Below are positions 13,179-24,442 of a DNA stretch of 64,000 bases, piece by piece. Position 1 is the stretch's first letter; the number at the start of each line of letters is the position of its first letter. Source of the DNA: Saccharomycopsis fibuligera x Saccharomycopsis cf. fibuligera (taxonomy: Eukaryota; Ascomycota; Saccharomycetes; Ascoideales; Saccharomycopsidaceae); contig CP012816.1 of the NCBI GenBank assembly GCA_001936135.1, positions 3,469,501 to 3,533,500 of the forward strand. The letters run 5' to 3'. The notes under the pieces are model-generated. The model was not told where the DNA came from and did not search any database. It saw only the letters and a list, made by a program, of their open reading frames with translations. The translations under genes were made by a program, and so were the position numbers.

Positions 13179-14054
13179 ATGTCCGAACTTGAAGAATACT
13201 TAACTGACTCTTTAGACAGATTGTACACATTGGAACCATCCTCGATCCATGATGGGTTACAACGCCTTGACGCGTTGCTAGGACAGTTGTGTGTGCAGAC
13301 CAATAAACATCGCAAGCAAAAGTTAATGGATCAGTATAACGGAAGAAATCTCAAGAGCCAATACGCGTATCTTAAGAAATGGCGAGTACCCAACGAGGAT
13401 GACATAGTATTTGGAGAGTTTCTTAAACTACAGAATAATTTCCAGTTAAATATCGCCACGGGAATCGTATTTTGCTTGAATCAATTTGACGCAAAAGGGC
13501 ATAATAAAAGCAGTGTTTATCCTCAAGAATTCATAATATTAGCACATAAGGTGCTACAGGGCGTATTGTTGCTACATCCTGATTCCAGAGACTTATTTTT
13601 CAGAGATGCGAATATGAAATTGCTACTCAGCTTCTTGGTCAACTACAAGTGCTACTCACCATCGGTGCAAACGTCCACAATACAAACCATTGTGTGCTGC
13701 TTGGTAAGGTCAGTTAAAAATCTAAGAAAATTTGAGAAACTCAACGGAATTGAAATAATCTGCAACTTATTCAACAAAAAGTCGACACTGAAAGAGGTGA
13801 AATTGAAAATCCTTGAGTTCTTGTTCTTTTACTTGATCCCGGAAACTACTATAAACTTGGAGAAGTCTTTTGAATTGGACTTGGACGAATCTGTTATTCT
13901 CAACCAGTCCAAGCATTTGTACAAGGATGGATATATTAGAAGAACTTTGAAGGAAAAAGCAACGATTCTTCGACAGCATATCAAGAATGTGGACGACTTG
14001 GTGGATGAGCTTTTGACAAGCAAGCCTTTCGGCGAAATGAATATTGAATGGTAG
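13179..14054 (+). CDS. SIN component Cdc14 family protein (not the Cdc14 phosphatase)
   Basis: This 291-residue helical protein matches the fungal 'cell division control protein 14' family, founded by S. pombe Cdc14. That protein binds the Sid1 kinase in the septation initiation network, at the spindle pole. Matching blocks are VFGEFLKLQNNFQ (about residue 75), LLHPDSRDLFFRDANMKLLLSFL (130-155), KFEKLNGIEIICNLF (185-200) and EVKLKILEFLFFYLIPE (210-226). The two proteins share only a name with the mitotic-exit phosphatase Cdc14: there is no HCX5R motif here. To my knowledge S. cerevisiae has no counterpart. The ATG at 13179 follows a CA-rich leader and gives a sensible acidic N-terminus. Confidence 0.85.
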   Translation: MSELEEYLTDSLDRLYTLEPSSIHDGLQRLDALLGQLCVQTNKHRKQKLMDQYNGRNLKSQYAYLKKWRVPNEDDIVFGEFLKLQNNFQLNIATGIVFCLNQFDAKGHNKSSVYPQEFIILAHKVLQGVLLLHPDSRDLFFRDANMKLLLSFLVNYKCYSPSVQTSTIQTIVCCLVRSVKNLRKFEKLNGIEIICNLFNKKSTLKEVKLKILEFLFFYLIPETTINLEKSFELDLDESVILNQSKHLYKDGYIRRTLKEKATILRQHIKNVDDLVDELLTSKPFGEMNIEW

Positions 14055-14470
14055 TTGAGCTGAATGAGCTAATGTTCTGTTTTTTCTATATGGTCTTAAA
14101 TTTACAGCATGAGGTATCAATATATAACAGTGTATATATATACCAGCCAAGTATCTGTATATGTAGTTTACTACTGCTCAGATTGCAGGCACTCCCAAGT
14201 GCTAAACGCATCATCACGGCCAGTGCTCGCAACCCCTTAGCCAGGGCAGAAGGACCGACCAAAGCGAAAAACGCTGTTGGGTGCACTGTCATTGGTTAGT
14301 TCCGATTCTTCCTTCTTTTGCTATTTATCGTTATCACTCTCCAGCCACATTGTCACATTCCCCCATCACCCTTTAACGCTTACGCACACGCTTCGCTAAG
14401 ATCATATCCCTACTAAGAAGTGTGCCTTTCCTTTGCTTTTCATATTCAAGCTTCTTAATTCAGCCTCATC
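14055..14470. other. Intergenic region CDC14-like - SAT4
   Basis: These 416 bp contain a short TA repeat (14130-14150), a GC-richer patch (14180-14290) with a CCCCT (stress-response-element core) near 14233, and a pyrimidine-rich leader before the SAT4 ATG. No gene was seen. Confidence 0.5.
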
Positions 14471-14857
14471 ATGACAGGTGAAGCTCACTCTGTTCCCATG
14501 AATGCTACCAACAGCGGTTCTAGCAGCAATAACCAAGCCGCAGCAGCGACGGTACCAGACAATGCTTCAATTCATTCGATGAATAAGCGCTCCTCGTCTC
14601 TTTTTAAAAATGCCAAACACAAGTTGAAATTGTTTAGTCATTCCAACACAAGTTTGGACAACAGTGCAAACACCGGATATGGCACTGGCCCTACTTCTGG
14701 TGCGGCTGGCGCCAATGATCTGCTATTACATCAGGAAATTCACAGTACAGATTTGACGCCCCAAGGGACAAATCATTCTGCCAAGTCGCTATCCAAAAGA
14801 CTCTCGGCAATGAGTTTGAATAAAGAAAACAATTCCAGCTACAGCAATAATAATAGC

Positions 14858-14924
<67 letters not shown>

Positions 14925-17566
14925 GTACGGCTGGGGTATCAACTCCTAGCTACTATAGCCATAACAATTCTTCTAGACTGCCGGTCGCCTTGTCAAATCA
15001 AAACTCTCCTAGTCATCTCTATAATCCTCAAAATATTATTCATCAGCAACCTTCCTTAAGATCAGTGGAATACACTAACAAATTCCAACCCCAGTCGCCC
15101 GCAGTTTCTGCTGCTAATCCGAAGTTAGTTAATGCTAACGTATATGCTAGTCAAGTATCACAAACACCATCTCCTAGTGAATCGCATCAGGGACTTTTTG
15201 GTAGCCATCATGCACATCACACAATAAAGCCACACATTGGCTTAAAGAGATTTTTCAAGAAAACTGCAAAAAAGATAGAAAATGAAAGACCTGGGGGAAA
15301 CCATCCTCAAAATCAGTCAATTGATACACAAAAAAGTCATTCTCCGGTATCTAATTCTATAGTTAAAAATCCAAAAGCCATGCACAACCTTCATGTACAG
15401 CATAATAAAGAACCACCGGTTTCATCCCAGCAGCAGCAGGCACAAATCCTTGCCCAAGCAAATCAATCGTCTGGCAAGTTTTTCTTTGATGGCGAGTCTG
15501 TTTCCGAACTAATTGAAAAATATGGTAATCCAGGTAAACTTTTGGGTGAAGGTGCCGGTGGATCAGTTTCTGTAGTTGAAAGACCTAGTGATGGGAAGTT
15601 GTTTGCCGTCAAAAAATTTAGACCAAAGAATGCTAAAGAATCAAGCAGCGACTATCATAAAAAGATAACAGCAGAGTTTATGATTGGATCAACTTTACAT
15701 CATGAAAATGTCATTGAAACGTTTGATATCTTGAAAGAATCTAAAACGAATATATTAATTGTCATGGAATATTGTCCATATGATTTCTTTACCATTGTTA
15801 TGAGTGGTTTAATGTCCAAATACGAAATTTTCTGCTACTTCAAGCAAATCATAAATGGTGTCAGTTACTTGCATTCATTAGGTCTATCACATCGTGACTT
15901 GAAACTTGATAATTGTGTTGTGAATAAGTTTGGTATTCTCAAGCTTATTGATTTTGGTTCTGCCGTGGTTTTCAGATATCCATTTGAAGAAGATATTGTC
16001 AAATGTAAAGGAATTGTTGGCTCTGATCCGTACTTGGCTCCCGAAGTGCTAACCACAAAATACTATGATCCCCGTCCAAGTGATATTTGGTCAATCGCCA
16101 TAATCTTTTGCTGTATGGTGTTGAAGAGATTTCCATGGAAGTGCCCGAAATTGTCCGATAACAGTTTCAAAAATTTTGCTACTGATCCAAACGTTGCTGA
16201 GCAACAACAAAATGAAGCTGCAGTTACTGAAGGATCCATTGCATTGAATAGACGCCAAAAGTATGACGAAAATGGTAATTTAATTATCGTCAAAAATAAA
16301 TCAAAAGGACCTTACAGATTGTTGAGATTGTTGCCACACGCATCCAGAGACTTGATTGGCAAAATGCTTGAGTTAGATCCGGCTTGTAGGGTTAGCTTGA
16401 ATGACGTTTTACAGCATGAATGGTACAAATCTATTGACTACTGTCATTGCCATAATGATATAGCTTCTTCAAGATTACAAAGCATTCTGAGCAATGTCAA
16501 GAACCATACATTAACCAAAGAAGAGTTGGAAGATAAGATTATTGACTTGCAAAATGAAGTTGTTTCAGAAAACATTGAAGAATTGGAAAAAGAAAGATTG
16601 ATAAAACAACAATTTAAAATGTTGGATATAAGTGATACTGAAGAAAGCAGCATAACACATAATATAAACCGAAAGACTAATATTTTGGACAATTACTCAA
16701 AACAGGATCTCGAATTCTTGGTGAATTTTTACAAGAGTAAAAACCACAAGCATCATTTGATTACTGAAGATGAATTAGAAATCATTCAAAAACAGCGTAA
16801 AAGTCAGAGTTCTGGCCAAAGTAGCGCACAGTCCAACAAAGCAAATATTGAACAGTATACTAGAGATCAAATAAGGCAAGAATTGGAAACAAGACAAATT
16901 AAAAAACAACATTTTAAGAAAGCCATTAATGATTCGGCGCCTCAAGTTGTGGATCAGAATCAAAGATTTGCTGCTGTTCAGCTGACAAACTCGACGAATT
17001 CGAATATAGCGCCACAGATAAATGGGGCGCTTCCAAACGCAGAAGTTCCAGCAGTCAACAAACATAACGCTGCTGTGCTGGAAGCGCCAGCGGTACCAGG
17101 TATTTATGATAGTGGAATAGCTAAAGATTTTGCCAATGAAAAACCAAACACCATAGTTGAGCCAAAATCTCCTGTTCCTGCTCCTGTTCCTGCTCCTGTT
17201 CCTGCTCCTAATGCTGTTACTTCTGATAAAGAATATGCCACTCCATCAGCAAGCACTGAAGTAGTAGCCGGTGGCAACCTTATGTCTCCTAATGACAGCC
17301 TACTAGCCGGGATCGGGGAAGCAAACAAGGTTCCTGAAGAGTTCAACAGTACTGAAGCTAGAAGCTTCCCTGATGAAGATGAGGATAAGGGATATGAGGA
17401 TGAAGATGAAGATGAAGAAGATGTAGATGACCCAAAAAAATATTACCCAAAAGATTCACCATCACATAATGAACAATTGAGAAGAAATGCAACTCCGACT
17501 GGAAACAATGAAAATGGTGAAAAACCCCTAAAAGGCATTTTGAAGAATAGTAAAATTGTTAGATAA
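14471..17566 (+). CDS. SAT4: Ser/Thr protein kinase, Sat4/Hal4 type
   Basis: This is a fungal kinase of the NPR1/HAL family; S. cerevisiae Sat4 (Hal4) stabilises the Trk potassium transporter and other plasma-membrane permeases and gives salt tolerance. The 1031-residue protein is longer than Sat4 (603 aa). It has a Ser/Asn/Gln-rich N-terminus including 22 consecutive Asn, then the kinase domain (about residues 345-655), then a charged, Pro- and Glu-rich tail. Visible kinase motifs are [12 protein letters not shown]381 in [15 protein letters not shown] with D476, IDFGSAVVF with D494 and [10 protein letters not shown]. The stretch [13 protein letters not shown] with [10 protein letters not shown] is specific to Sat4/Hal5. 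The tail contains [11 protein letters not shown] repeats and an acidic DEDEDEED patch. The exact paralogue (SAT4 versus HAL5) is likely SAT4 but not proven. Confidence 0.88.
14858..14923 (+). repeat. (AAT)22 coding microsatellite in SAT4
   Basis: Twenty-two consecutive AAT codons encode poly-Asn in the disordered N-terminus of the kinase. They are preceded by mixed AAT/AGC codons. Such pure arrays are prone to length change between strains. Confidence 0.95.
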
Positions 17567-20217
17567 GGTACATTGAGATGAGGTGCGATATTCAATAACT
17601 GGAGAGAGAATTGAAAAAGCAAACTAAATTATATGTATACATGCATGCAGGGTAAGATGTAATATTGGCGATGAATTTAGCGGTTTGGGAGCCCTTTTTT
17701 TCAGAAATATCAAGATCACTAATTTTTATGTTTGAAACTTTCTTTGTTTAGCTTTTTTATTATAATAGTCGTGCATATAGGGAGGCACACAAAAGAACAG
17801 CACTAGCTGGCTAGCTAGCTTGCTCTAATGGGTACTAATAAGTTGAAGCAAAACTTTGGAAAATGTCTCTACATTGCTCAATTGGACATTGTTCAATTAC
17901 CCATTTTTTCTAGAGTGGAAATGTTAGCATATTACATTTGCGGCTAGGTGTATTTTTCCAGAGGTGGTTGATAGATTGCTCGTCACTGTTTCGTTTTACA
18001 CATTTTTGTTAGCATAGTTATAGTTTTTTCCAGAATTGTTTCTACCACAGAAAAACACATTTTATTGATTGGTTCATTGGCACAAATTTTTGGCTTTTTA
18101 GTTTTCTCGTTTCATTGCTTGCTTTTTTATATACAAATGTTACTATTATTATTATTATTATTACTATTATTATTAGTTGGCTTATTCCTTTTCTTAACCT
18201 TTTTGTTATTTGGTTGTTTTTTAATGGTTTTGTTCTAAAATTTTTAATCCTCCACGATATGCTAGCTATTATAGTTTATGCTTCCTCTATGTTGATCACT
18301 TGTACTTTTCATTATACGGTTCAGTTTTATAATTCTTTAGGATCGTTGATGTATTAGCTAGTTTCTTTGCTTCTTTGCTTCTTTGCTTTCAAACTTATTT
18401 CCATAGGGTGACTCATTTTTCGTCTTTGGAGGTTTATAGTATTGCTCCTTACCATTTTATATCATGTCAAGTTCTTTGCTGGACCTAGAACGTGAGTTGG
18501 ATCATTCAATGTTGGTGGCATACAACACGTAAGCCCACATGATACATGTCATACTTCGATCAAAATAAAGTTTAATTGTCAATATAGCTAACATCCAAGA
18601 AATTTGAACCAAAAAAAAAAAAAAGGCAATTTTTCCCTATTTCTAAAAAGGTGCGCTTATCACCTTTTCTGAATTTTTTCTATACATATTCTTAAATAAG
18701 GCAAGACGTTTTCGGACTCCCAAAGGGTGATTGTTCAAAGTATGCTAACAATAGCAATAACAATAACAATAACAAAAATAGCAACTATTGTTTGTTATTA
18801 TTTGCAGCTGCTAAGGGTGAGTATACTGTACGCACTGTGCTGCAGTTTCTCAGCTTCAGCAGTAAGATTTTTACAAAAGTCAATACAGTACCTGTGCTCA
18901 TTTGAGTAAACAGGCACCTGCAGCATTGGATGCAATATTATGCTTTATGCAGTCTATCAATTAATAAAATAGATCTGTTTTTTTAGACTGTAGTTACTGT
19001 AGCTAGATGAAACAGGGATGCCGCAGCATGTAAATAATTGGATAAAAACGTCTCTACATATATGTGCTTATCGAATTAGGTAGCGGATTTTCACTTTTTG
19101 AGAGTGGCTGATCTTGCATTTGACCCAATTAATGGTGGCTTTGATTTTTCGAGTCGTAACTGCAATGAAGCAGCTAATACAAACAATAAATGTGTTATTA
19201 TTTATTTGTCTTTGTTCTGTTAGCTTTAAAATTAGCTTCGATAAATGTTGCTGAGGATGATCGTTGCATACAACAAAATAACATTAGTAAATTTACTTCG
19301 TCCTGTAACAGTTTTTTTTACAACGGGGTCTTTTTTTAAAGTTACAAACAATTTGACTAGATGGTAGATCATCATCACCTGTTTATTTCATTCAAGAATA
19401 GAAACACACCCAGAGTAAAAGTGAATTGACCAGCGCCACCTGTGGTCCAATTTTTCATTTAAGCTTCGACTTGAAACCTAATGAACGAATGAACGTAGAA
19501 AAAACCCCTTGAAAAAAACCTTTAAAGCTTTGCCTTTCATGATTTTTCTTGATTTAACTCTGGCAGAGTAATACCGTTCCTCGTACCTTCGCTGATCGAA
19601 AAAAGTTCTATGTACAATTTTTCTTGTGAGTGGTGTGGCGCATATTTTGATGTTTTTGAGCTCTTTTTGCATACTCATCATTCTGTGCTGCTCTGCGAGC
19701 AATTTTACAATTTTCCGGCTCCACTATGCAAAATCTGCGTCTTAATGCAGAAGAACGTCTGTACAGAACTTTACTCCTGTTTTTCCCAATGTCTGATTCT
19801 GGCATGCAGCGGACCGCCCTACTGGGCACGCGTGCTATTAATATTGGAAAAGAAAACTTCTGAAACACATGTTGAGAACTGGTTATCGTTTGTATATTTG
19901 CTTGCGTTTTTTACAGCCAGAAATCCGCAACCGCTAAATCGACTACAGCTTTATTGGATACAGCATACGTACATAAATTTTTATAGATCCAGAAATTTGG
20001 CATTTCATTAAATTATATTGCAAAAGAAAGAGTAAAGTAAAGGGAACCAACAAACATCGCCCAAGAAAAGCTAATAGAATAAGAAAATTGGATATCTTTC
20101 AAGAAAAGTCGAATAGAAAAGTTTTGTAAAAAACAAAAAAATAATGATACACATCGAAGAAAAAAATTAGAGTGAAAAATGTAGAACTGCTATTACTGTG
20201 AGCATTTAGTTCTAGTT
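17567..20217. other. Gene-poor 2.65 kb gap
   Basis: No conserved gene was recognised. Visible items are a GCTAGC-rich palindromic patch near 17806-17822, an ATT microsatellite near 18139-18175, four tandem TTCTTTGC-type units near 18363-18388, A tracts near 18611 and (CAATAA)n near 18751-18775. There is a short ORF of 22 codons at 18464-18532 and a Cys-rich 133-codon frame at 19610-20011; neither is convincing. The size leaves room for an unspotted intron-bearing gene or ncRNA. Confidence 0.5.
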
Positions 20218-21192
20218 TTAGATGAGAGAAGTCAATGGAGAAGTACCATTTCCGGCGGAAGTAGAGTTAATAGATGGAGCAGGAAGGGAAGTGCTGTTGA
20301 AAGTGAAGGTATTGTTAAAGGCAGAAGATGGAGTAACAGTGATGAAAGAACTTGGGGCAAAAGTTGGGAAAGAAGATGGTGGAGCACTAGTAGGTGGAGT
20401 GAAAGTTGGGAAATCGGTAGGCGGAGTGAAAGTTGGGAAGCTGGTTGGCAAGTTCGTTGGTTCTGGTTCTGTTGGAGCAGGGCGGGTGGACTCTGGACTG
20501 CTTGGTTCAGCGGTTGGAGCAGGACCAGATGATGGTTGAGTTGGTGGTTGAAGAGGTGGCAAATCCAACAAGCTAAGGATCTCATTGAGCAAGTCAATCA
20601 AACTTTGAGGCAAAGTGAATGGTGGTGGGTTAGTTGGGTAACCGTCGAAGACTTGGGATGGGAATCCAGATGGGAAAGCACTAGAGAAAGCATCAGATAT
20701 TGATGTTGGAAGACCAGTTGGCAAAGCAGTTGGAACAGAGAAGGAGGTTGGGAATGTTGATTGTGGGGCTTGTGTTGATGTTAGAGCAGAAGTTGGAGAA
20801 GAAGTTGGAGAAGAAGTTGGAGCTGCAGTTGATTCTGGAGTTGCAGTTGAAGGAGCCTCAGTTGATGGAGCCTCAGTTGATGACGCACTGGTTGATGACG
20901 CACCGGTTGATTCTTCAGAAGATTCTGGAGTATCAGTACTACTTGGAAATTCAGTAGTTGGTGCTTCGGAGGTACTATCAGTTGGGAAAGCAGTTGGGTC
21001 AAGGGTTCCAATAGTTGAACTTTGACCTGAAGTGGTAGAATTCAATGCAACACTAGAAGATGGGATGCCAGAAGATGGGATGCCAGAAGAAGTCACATTA
21101 GGGTAGAAAGTGTAAGCTGATAGAGTCAAAGCATCGGCTTTCATGACAACGACTAAAGTAGCAAGAGCAAAGTAAAGGTTGTATTGAGCCAT
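20218..21192 (-). CDS. Ser/Thr/Pro-rich secreted (cell-wall type) protein
   Basis: I do not recognise a named family. The 324-residue protein starts at the ATG at 21192; the frame remains open upstream but lacks an earlier ATG and that part is AT-rich leader. Residues 1-20 (a hydrophobic core LYFALATLVVVM ending in KADA) form a typical signal peptide. The mature protein is about half Ser, Thr and Pro, with repeats such as SGIP, TSSP, STEAP and FPTFTPPT, several N-x-S/T sites, and one hydrophobic helix in the middle (LIDLLNEILSLLDL, about residues 190-203). It lacks the hydrophobic C-terminal tail needed for a GPI anchor, so it is probably secreted or held in the wall by O-mannosylation or other contacts. 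A palindromic CRE-like site lies 490 bp upstream. Confidence 0.8.
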   Translation of the reverse strand: MAQYNLYFALATLVVVMKADALTLSAYTFYPNVTSSGIPSSGIPSSSVALNSTTSGQSSTIGTLDPTAFPTDSTSEAPTTEFPSSTDTPESSEESTGASSTSASSTEAPSTEAPSTATPESTAAPTSSPTSSPTSALTSTQAPQSTFPTSFSVPTALPTGLPTSISDAFSSAFPSGFPSQVFDGYPTNPPPFTLPQSLIDLLNEILSLLDLPPLQPPTQPSSGPAPTAEPSSPESTRPAPTEPEPTNLPTSFPTFTPPTDFPTFTPPTSAPPSSFPTFAPSSFITVTPSSAFNNTFTFNSTSLPAPSINSTSAGNGTSPLTSLI

Positions 21193-22946
21193 TTTGTTAT
21201 AATTATATGATCTATTAAAAGTACAAATTGTATATCTTTTTAGTGATAGTATTATATATTTTATCAATAAAAAATGAAAGCGAAACCAAGGGAATTACTG
21301 CGTATTTATATTTTAAGAAACGGTATGCTAAAAATCAACCTTTACAATTATTTGAACTTTTTCGATTTTCTACGTTTCCCATTATGGATAGTGTGCTATT
21401 TTGAAATATGATTAAAGGGTCTTAGAGATCTAGAATCTTTGCCGCAGATTCAATAGCATTTGTGTTATCCGGCATGCTATTGCATATAATAAAAAGGGTG
21501 GCCTTCATTTAGATAGATCTTAAATAAAGCAAAAAGAAGATTTCGACAAGTTTGTATGCCCTGTACTTTATTTGGCCAAGTATGTGGGCTGCTGACGCAC
21601 AGCACAGCGTGGGTCGCAGGATGCAGAAATGTATAGAGATTTTTCTCCGAGCTCAACGCTATGCGCCATATCAAACTTTTTTGACGTCAACTTAGACATG
21701 AAATGACAAAAAAAAAAAAATAAAATAAAATATTGTAATTCATATACTTTTCCGGCTTTAACGAGTAATGGCGAATTTGGAATTTGAACCGTATGATAAT
21801 GTTTAGTTAGTGAATTTTAATTCACCTCAGGACCCGTGTTATACAACAATTGTATATCTCTTTAATCCAATAATATAAACAATCAACTTGGCGTTTTAAC
21901 TTGCAGATAAACTATATCTGCTTTGTTGCTGTTTTTGTTTTCGCTTATAACAATAACAGCAGCATAGATGCGATGCAGTATAGCGGCTTTATTCAACCGA
22001 AACAGGGATTATTTTGGAATAACTTATTTCTCTTCTCTTTCTTTTTTATATTTTCTGATATTTTTTGCTTTCTGTTTAATGTCGCAATTTACATTCAAAA
22101 GCTAATGTTGTAAGGTTGCATTGCGATTGTCTATATCTGTTATACAGATATTTTTTTTTTCAGCAATACCAAATAGAATTTTTTTTTAAATTGACGTACA
22201 CCCTATTTCACGTTCATAGTAGAGCTTATGAAAGAGCAAGCAGTTTTTAAAATTTCTGCAAATTACTGAAAGAGGAAAACGTACTACAATTGGAGGTCTT
22301 ATATCCACCCAGCTTTTCAAATAGTACATTTTTTTGTCATAGTAATTGCTTGTAGGCTTTGATTGAAAATTTTATTATTTTTAGACCTAGTGTTGTCTAA
22401 TGGATCCTGCATCAACAAAGTTAGAAAGTAGTTAAGATCTTGCCGTAAACGAGAATACAAAAAACTACATTTGTAGATTTTTTTTTTAAATGAATAGTTA
22501 TTATTATTCCACAGCAACTTTGGATTGAAGTTTGATTAATAGCGTCACTGTCAGTAACTGCCACTATTTTGCTGTTGTATACACTAGCCTAACTGTGTAC
22601 AGTTTTGGTGAATCACTATTGCGCCTGGAGGTGCAGTATATACACTTTTTTTGTCACAATTATCTTTAATTTCAGTGGAACCAATTTTAGTGAGAGTAAC
22701 TCAAAACGCCAAGGGATAAAGGTAGAACTTTTTCAACTACTTTACAAAATAAAAAAGTACTTCATGAAGTCATTTGACAGAACAGTCATAAAATTACTCC
22801 TTTTGAAAAAAGTCTCAATTCCATTTAAGATGCAAAGATTTAACGGGGTGAAAACTGAGCGAATACGCTACAGATAGAGCAAAAGTCAAATTGTTCTTGA
22901 AATTATCAATTTATATAAGTTCTTGTTTATAGTTAGACATTATTAT
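21193..22946. other. Gene-free 1.75 kb region
   Basis: This lies upstream of the secreted-protein gene and downstream of PRS5. It is AT-rich with several A/T tracts and a TGACGTCA palindrome at 21682-21689 (listed separately). I see no gene or RNA in it. Confidence 0.5.
21682..21689. promoter_or_regulatory. CRE-like palindrome TGACGTCA
   Basis: This is a perfect 8-bp CRE, the site of ATF/CREB-type bZIP factors such as Sko1 in yeast. It lies 490 bp upstream of the secreted-protein start. Function is inferred from the motif alone. Confidence 0.4.
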
Positions 22947-24158
22947 TTATAGCCCGTGTTCAAAGAGCATGCTAACACTTTCCCCATTATGTATTCTTCT
23001 AATTGCTTCACCAAAAATTTTGCTAACATCTAAAACTTCAAACCTATTATCTTCAAAGCATGCCATATTCTCTTCCTGTGGCAAAGAATTACTAACAACA
23101 ATTTTGTCTATATTCGATTTTTTAATTCTATCTATTGCGTCACCACTAAATACACCATGCGTAATTATCGCAATAACACGTTTAGCACCTTGATCTTTGA
23201 GAATCTTTGACGCTCTAATAACCGTGGAAGATGTATCTATCAAGTCATCGATTATGATACAATCTTTATCTTTAACATCACCAACCAACATAGTAGTGGA
23301 ATGAGCATTGTTGTTGACGGTTTTGTTAGTGGCATCAGCATCTTTGAGAGAAGCACTAGATTGATTACTTTTTGAATAGTAGCCCAGTTGGTTTTTTGAG
23401 TTCAAGTTTCGAAGGTTTCTTCTCTCTTTGTGAATTAAAGCAAAATTCAAGCCTAAAGTGTCAGCAATCGCAATAGCGCGTTTAGCTCCGCCTGAATCAG
23501 GAGAAACAATTACAGCATGTTCATATTCAGGAACATTCTGTGTAATATAAGAAATAAGTAGCTGTCTGGAATAGAGATTATCCACTGGAATGTCAAAAAA
23601 ACCTTGGAATTGTGCATCATGCAAGTCCATGGTTATTATATGATCAGCCCCCGCCGTCATCAACAAATCAGCAATTAAAGTACCAGTTTGGACAACCCAC
23701 TCTTTATAACCAGTGGTATTCTCATTGTACTCAATCAAGGATCTTGGATCTTGCTTGTTAGCGAAGCCTAAAAAGCCGTCTTTATTAGAATTTTTGGGCG
23801 TATTTGGCTGTGTTTGAAATGAGCCATTCAACAATGGCAATCCATTCTTTTGATATTGAAGGTCCGGTTGCCTGGAGTAAGGAAATAAAGGCAACACGGC
23901 TGTAACTTTTTTGGCACTGGCAGTCTTGCAAGCATTTATCATAATCAAAAGTTCAATAAACATATCATTCACATGCCCATTTGCACTTTGTACCACGTAA
24001 ACATCCTTATTTCTTACAGAATCTTTGATTGTTACTGAAGTTTCGCCATTCTTGAACTTTGTTAACTGGGCTTCTCCGGCACCGAGACATAAATAACTGC
24101 AAATGTCATCCACAAGGGCAGGGTGGGAAGACCCTGAAAAAAGCAACAAATTTCTCAT
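22947..24158 (-). CDS. PRS5: Ribose-phosphate pyrophosphokinase, Prs5 type
   Basis: The enzyme makes PRPP from ribose-5-phosphate and ATP and acts in hetero-complexes of Prs1-5 in the cytosol. From the ATG at 24158 it has 403 residues; no ATG exists further upstream in frame. Conserved blocks are FSGSSHPALVDDIC at the N-terminus, KFKNGETSVTIKDSVRNKDVYVVQS, LPLFPYSRQPD, ADHIITMDLHDAQFQGFFDIPVDNLYS, VSPDSGGAKRA and the PRPP-binding loop IIIDDLIDTSSTV. The end GESVSMLFEHG is shared with S. cerevisiae Prs5. Two lineage-specific insertions interrupt the catalytic core, one after the FPYSRQ motif and one after LIHKERR, exactly where Prs5 (496 aa) carries its longer insertions. They may be regulatory. 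The gene diverges from TOM1. Confidence 0.93.
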   Translation of the reverse strand: MRNLLLFSGSSHPALVDDICSYLCLGAGEAQLTKFKNGETSVTIKDSVRNKDVYVVQSANGHVNDMFIELLIMINACKTASAKKVTAVLPLFPYSRQPDLQYQKNGLPLLNGSFQTQPNTPKNSNKDGFLGFANKQDPRSLIEYNENTTGYKEWVVQTGTLIADLLMTAGADHIITMDLHDAQFQGFFDIPVDNLYSRQLLISYITQNVPEYEHAVIVSPDSGGAKRAIAIADTLGLNFALIHKERRNLRNLNSKNQLGYYSKSNQSSASLKDADATNKTVNNNAHSTTMLVGDVKDKDCIIIDDLIDTSSTVIRASKILKDQGAKRVIAIITHGVFSGDAIDRIKKSNIDKIVVSNSLPQEENMACFEDNRFEVLDVSKIFGEAIRRIHNGESVSMLFEHGL

Positions 24159-24399
24159 TTTAGAAAAATTGTTGCAAGAGAAACAGTACAAAGCTTTTAT
24201 TATTAACTATCACTTCTGGTTTCTTATCTCTGGATACAGTTCTTTTAGCAATATCTCTTCAATTTTATCTTCTACTTTTTTTTCTGTTTCTTATTTTTTT
24301 GAAGTGTCTTTCCTTAGAGCTCATTTGCTAATAGCACTCCACCCACCACAATGCTTTTGCTACATATATATATATATATATATATATAAATATTAGTCA

Positions 24400-24442
<43 letters not shown>

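Noticed and set aside
19610-20011. 133-codon Cys-rich frame in the gap after SAT4
   Set aside because: No family resemblance, irregular Cys spacing, an overlapping opposite-strand frame of similar length and non-coding-like composition; a chance frame is likeliest.
21193-21267. N-terminal extension of the secreted protein to 21267
   Set aside because: The extension has no ATG and would bury the clear signal peptide; the ATG at 21192 is preferred.
22605-22877. 90-codon frame upstream of the PRS5 3' end
   Set aside because: No ATG at its start, no homology and AT-biased composition.
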